From Candidatus Micrarchaeaceae archaeon (GTDB lineage Archaea; Micrarchaeota; Micrarchaeia; Micrarchaeales; CABMGC01): 9,037 nt of DNA. The position numbers and the translations under genes are program-made. The stretch lies in assembly GCA_027310795.1 (NCBI GenBank), contig DAIDAD010000021.1:1-9037 (forward strand), given 5' to 3'. Below the pieces are notes generated by a model, which saw nothing but the letters and a program-made list of their open reading frames with translations, was not told the origin of the DNA and did not search any database. The stretch's first letter is position 1. Each line of letters begins with the position of its first letter. Of the stretch, positions 6,772 to 9,037 are shown in pieces.

Positions 6772-7863
6772 ATGATGTACGTTATGAATATGCTTCCATT
6801 AAATTTCTCCGGGTTCCTGCTCTCTGCAGCAGCTTGCACGCTTACCAATATCTTCTCTTCGCCATATACCTACTGGTTCCCGATAGTTGTGATTGCAGCG
6901 CTTGCAGTCATAATGGTGCTCATACTCATTGCCGTGATGGCGCCATTGATCGGCAGGACGAACCTGATAACATGGGCGAGGATAAAGGCCTATGAAGAGG
7001 TTGCGACCGTCCTCCTGGCAATAATATTCCTCAGCTTTTCATCAGTCATATGCGCGATAAACCCCGTAGGGGCTCTCGGCTCAATCGGCCTTGTCCCTTC
7101 GGCATGCCCAGGTTCTGGAGGCACCCCTGTAAATAATTTATGGGGATTGTCAGTCTGCAACATGTACATATTCAACCAGCATGTAACTGATGTGCTGCTC
7201 GGCGTTTACTGGATTAGCTTTATCGCAGACTTTACCCCCACGCTCTCTGCAGAAGCAACTTTCGGCGGGCTGGGGATATCATTCAGCGGTGTCAGCTTCT
7301 CGACGAATCCAAATACCATATACCTCTATCCGTTCTTCGTACTGCTGTTTGGCGAGATCATGCTCTCGCTGCTGCAGGTGGTCCTGCTCTCTTCGTCTGC
7401 ACTGCTGTTCTCCTTCCTCATAGGCATAGGGCTGATTGCAAGGGCCTTTGGGATAACGAGGACTTTTGGAAATGCAATGATAGCCCTTGGCATAGGGATA
7501 GGGTTCATATATCCGCTGCTGGTGAGCGTGACTTATGGTTTTGTAAATACGACTTTCAGCAACATCCTCTCGGCGCTGGGAACATCCGCCACGTATCTGC
7601 TGCAGGATTTAGGCTTCTCGGCGCTGCTCACCTTCCTGACCGGCTTGTTCTCTTCTAGCACAGTTGTCTCTTTTGGAACCGGGGTGGTTGCGCAGGTATG
7701 GAACCTATTAGGGCTGACTGTTCTTCTTGCATCGATGGTCGGCGTAGGGCTTATATTCATACCATTGCTGAATTTTGTCATATTAGATGCATTTGTCGTT
7801 GATTTCTCAAGCTCGCTCGGGCAGGGAATGTCGTTTATGGAGTTAATAACTGGACTGGTATAA
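6772..7863 (+). CDS. VirB6/TrbL/CedA-like polytopic membrane protein, paralogue 5 of 6
   Basis: The longest form is 363 aa from the ATG at 6772; ATGs at 6775, 6784 and 6790 are also in frame and the true start is unsure. The N-terminus is hydrophobic but a weaker signal peptide than in its neighbours. The hairpin (about 36-59, 77-96) has GRTNLITWARIKAYEE in its loop. A loop with Cys112 and Cys129 follows; Cys22 and Cys94 flank the hairpin. The core has R224, T229-R230, G233 (N234 in place of the second Gly) and Pro248, with exact family spacing. Later segments are glycine/serine-rich, and the last helix (about 310-345) runs into SSSLGQGMSF, the family's small-residue tail. An N-T-T sequon is at 259. 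It ends directly against the next start codon. Confidence 0.55.
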   Translation: MMYVMNMLPLNFSGFLLSAAACTLTNIFSSPYTYWFPIVVIAALAVIMVLILIAVMAPLIGRTNLITWARIKAYEEVATVLLAIIFLSFSSVICAINPVGALGSIGLVPSACPGSGGTPVNNLWGLSVCNMYIFNQHVTDVLLGVYWISFIADFTPTLSAEATFGGLGISFSGVSFSTNPNTIYLYPFFVLLFGEIMLSLLQVVLLSSSALLFSFLIGIGLIARAFGITRTFGNAMIALGIGIGFIYPLLVSVTYGFVNTTFSNILSALGTSATYLLQDLGFSALLTFLTGLFSSSTVVSFGTGVVAQVWNLLGLTVLLASMVGVGLIFIPLLNFVILDAFVVDFSSSLGQGMSFMELITGLV

Positions 7864-8952
7864 ATGAAATATTATCTGGTTTTGGTTGCTGTTTTCGGCT
7901 TCTTTACAGCCATGGGCATAAGCCATGCTTCTTCTTTTGTAACCCAGTACTGCTCTAGCACCGGACAGGTGCAGATTGTTGCCCCATGGTACTGCAGCGA
8001 CATAAACATTCAGGCCCAGAATGTCTGGAGCCAGTGGGAGCCGCTTGCGCTGATAGTGGCGTTCCTGTCGTTTCTGCTGGGCGCAGTCATATTCATGGCA
8101 GGCATAGTCTCAAAGAGCTCAAGGATAAGAAACTTCGGCGTGGGGGAGATATATGAATCGATAGCTTCGATCCTCATAGTCGTGGCTTTCCTTTTCATAG
8201 CGGCTACGCTGTTTGGGCTCCTGCCCGGCGTAGTTACGGGACCGATAAACCCTTACGATACTTCGCTTACTTATATAGCAAATACCATAAACACCACAAG
8301 TTCATTGGCTTCTAGGTTATTCATAATCGCCTCGTTAGACAGGTATTATGCAAGCATAACCACACAAATCTGCTTCCTTAATACATTAGTTTCTGTCTGC
8401 ACGCCTGAAGGTTTCAGGCCTTTCGCATTTACTATATTGCTGTGGTACTGGCCTGCATGGGCGCTGATGCAGTTCATGCTTGATGCGCTTTTTACGCTTT
8501 ATGTGCAGTATTACTTCATACTCTTCTTCCTTTACGCAGGCATGCCCGTATTCTTGATACCTGGAGTGATTCTTAGGGCATTCCTCCCTACAAGAGGTGT
8601 TGGTGGCATGATGATTGCAATAGCGATAGGCTTCTTCCTGGTAATGCCCGTGCTTTTCTCAATCGCATACTATTTCACTTCCACAAGCGCAATAAAAGGA
8701 TTGTCAAATACATACGCTACTCTAACACAGTACGGAGCTGGAACAGGGGCGCAGGCTGGTACATTGTCGCCGTATTCGCCGCTGGTCCTTGCCATTACAA
8801 ATGCGAACAGCGTGATGAACGGCTTCTGGCTCTCAATATTATTCTTCCCTGCACTTATCCTTGCAATCGCATATTCGGTAGTGATAAACTTAGCCCTGAT
8901 TATAGGGGGAACGGCAAAAGCTGGATCTACGGCCTTTATGAGGCTTGTTTAG
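7864..8952 (+). CDS. VirB6/TrbL/CedA-like polytopic membrane protein, paralogue 6 of 6
   Basis: The ATG follows the previous TAA with no gap (TAAATG), so the two are probably translationally coupled. The 362-aa product has a signal peptide (cleavage near SHA, residue 22), then Cys30 and Cys44 in the exposed N-terminal segment. A hairpin follows (60-82, 99-119) with a basic loop (KSSRIRNF) and EIYESIASIL, a close match to EYLEGFVSIL of paralogue 4. The next loop has an N-T-T sequon at 143 and Cys170/Cys179. The core shows R238, T243-R244, G247-G248 and Pro262, exactly as in paralogue 4. The last helix (about 318-347) ends in IIGGTAKAGS. This is the last gene of the operon. Confidence 0.6.
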   Translation: MKYYLVLVAVFGFFTAMGISHASSFVTQYCSSTGQVQIVAPWYCSDINIQAQNVWSQWEPLALIVAFLSFLLGAVIFMAGIVSKSSRIRNFGVGEIYESIASILIVVAFLFIAATLFGLLPGVVTGPINPYDTSLTYIANTINTTSSLASRLFIIASLDRYYASITTQICFLNTLVSVCTPEGFRPFAFTILLWYWPAWALMQFMLDALFTLYVQYYFILFFLYAGMPVFLIPGVILRAFLPTRGVGGMMIAIAIGFFLVMPVLFSIAYYFTSTSAIKGLSNTYATLTQYGAGTGAQAGTLSPYSPLVLAITNANSVMNGFWLSILFFPALILAIAYSVVINLALIIGGTAKAGSTAFMRLV

Positions 8953-9020
8953 GCACTTATTGTAGGGTTAGTTTAAACGAGTGCTTTTTGGTTTATTTTT
9001 TAGATTGCCTATATTTTTTA
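8953..9020 (+). terminator. Probable operon terminator (weak hairpin and T-rich tracts)
   Basis: GCACT (8953-8957) can pair with AGTGC (8980-8984), followed by TTTTT, TTTATTTTTTA and ATATTTTTTATT. The stem is weak, but repeated T-tracts after a stop codon fit archaeal termination. GTTTAAAC (8971-8978) is an 8-bp palindrome inside the loop. Parts of this A/T-rich stretch could instead be a promoter for a gene to the right. Confidence 0.4.
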
Positions 9021-9025
9021 TTAAG

Positions 9026-9037
9026 ATGGATTACGCG
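9026..9037 (+). CDS. Possible start of a further gene, cut by the window edge
   Basis: ATG GAT TAC GCG is open to the end, and TTTATTTTTTA (8992-9002) is roughly where a TATA box for a leaderless start would be. Four codons carry no product information, so this is only a flag. Confidence 0.15.

Noticed and set aside
1..9037. tRNA, rRNA, CRISPR array, insertion sequence or tandem DNA repeats
   Set aside because: I saw no cloverleaf, no regularly spaced repeats, no transposase and no terminal inverted repeats; the repetition here is at protein level between diverged paralogues.

Overview
The window looks archaeal. Genes begin close to TATA-like boxes with little or no leader, I see no convincing Shine-Dalgarno sites, and AGG (Arg) and ATA (Ile) codons are frequent. 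The tight gene packing and moderate G+C would fit a DPANN lineage such as Micrarchaeota, but nothing here fixes the taxon. All convincing genes are on the + strand and every one encodes a membrane protein.

Region 1 (about 118-660) is a self-contained unit: an inverted repeat, a TATA-like box, a small secreted protein with two membrane helices, and a strong hairpin plus T-tract terminator. The protein has the architecture of a VirB2/TrbC-type conjugative pilin, the class to which archaeal CedA1/TedC pilins belong. Region 2 (695-1476) holds a 12-bp perfect palindrome abutting a TATA-like box, then a six-helix membrane protein resembling the DUF4013/YciC/GPDPase_memb type.

Region 3 (1523-8952) is a 7.4-kb operon of six consecutive genes with junctions from a 1-nt overlap to a few nucleotides. 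All six products (359-534 aa) are divergent paralogues with one layout: N-terminal signal or hydrophobic segment, a two-helix hairpin with a charged loop, a long hydrophilic loop, a central R-x5-R-x2-GG element followed by a helix ending in Pro (R to Pro is exactly 24 residues in five of six), another loop, then a last helix and a small glycine-rich tail. This is the general plan of VirB6/TrbL/CedA-type polytopic subunits of type IV secretion, conjugation and archaeal DNA-transfer machines. T-rich sequence and a weak hairpin close the operon, and another gene may start at the right edge.

My model (inference) is a Ced/T4SS-like cell-surface transfer apparatus with a separately transcribed pilin and an unusually expanded set of six distinct VirB6-like channel subunits, perhaps forming a hetero-oligomer. 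The expected VirB4/HerA (CedB-like) ATPase, a coupling protein and a relaxase are absent from the window. DNA uptake, conjugation, and cell-to-cell contact with a host are all compatible with what is visible.
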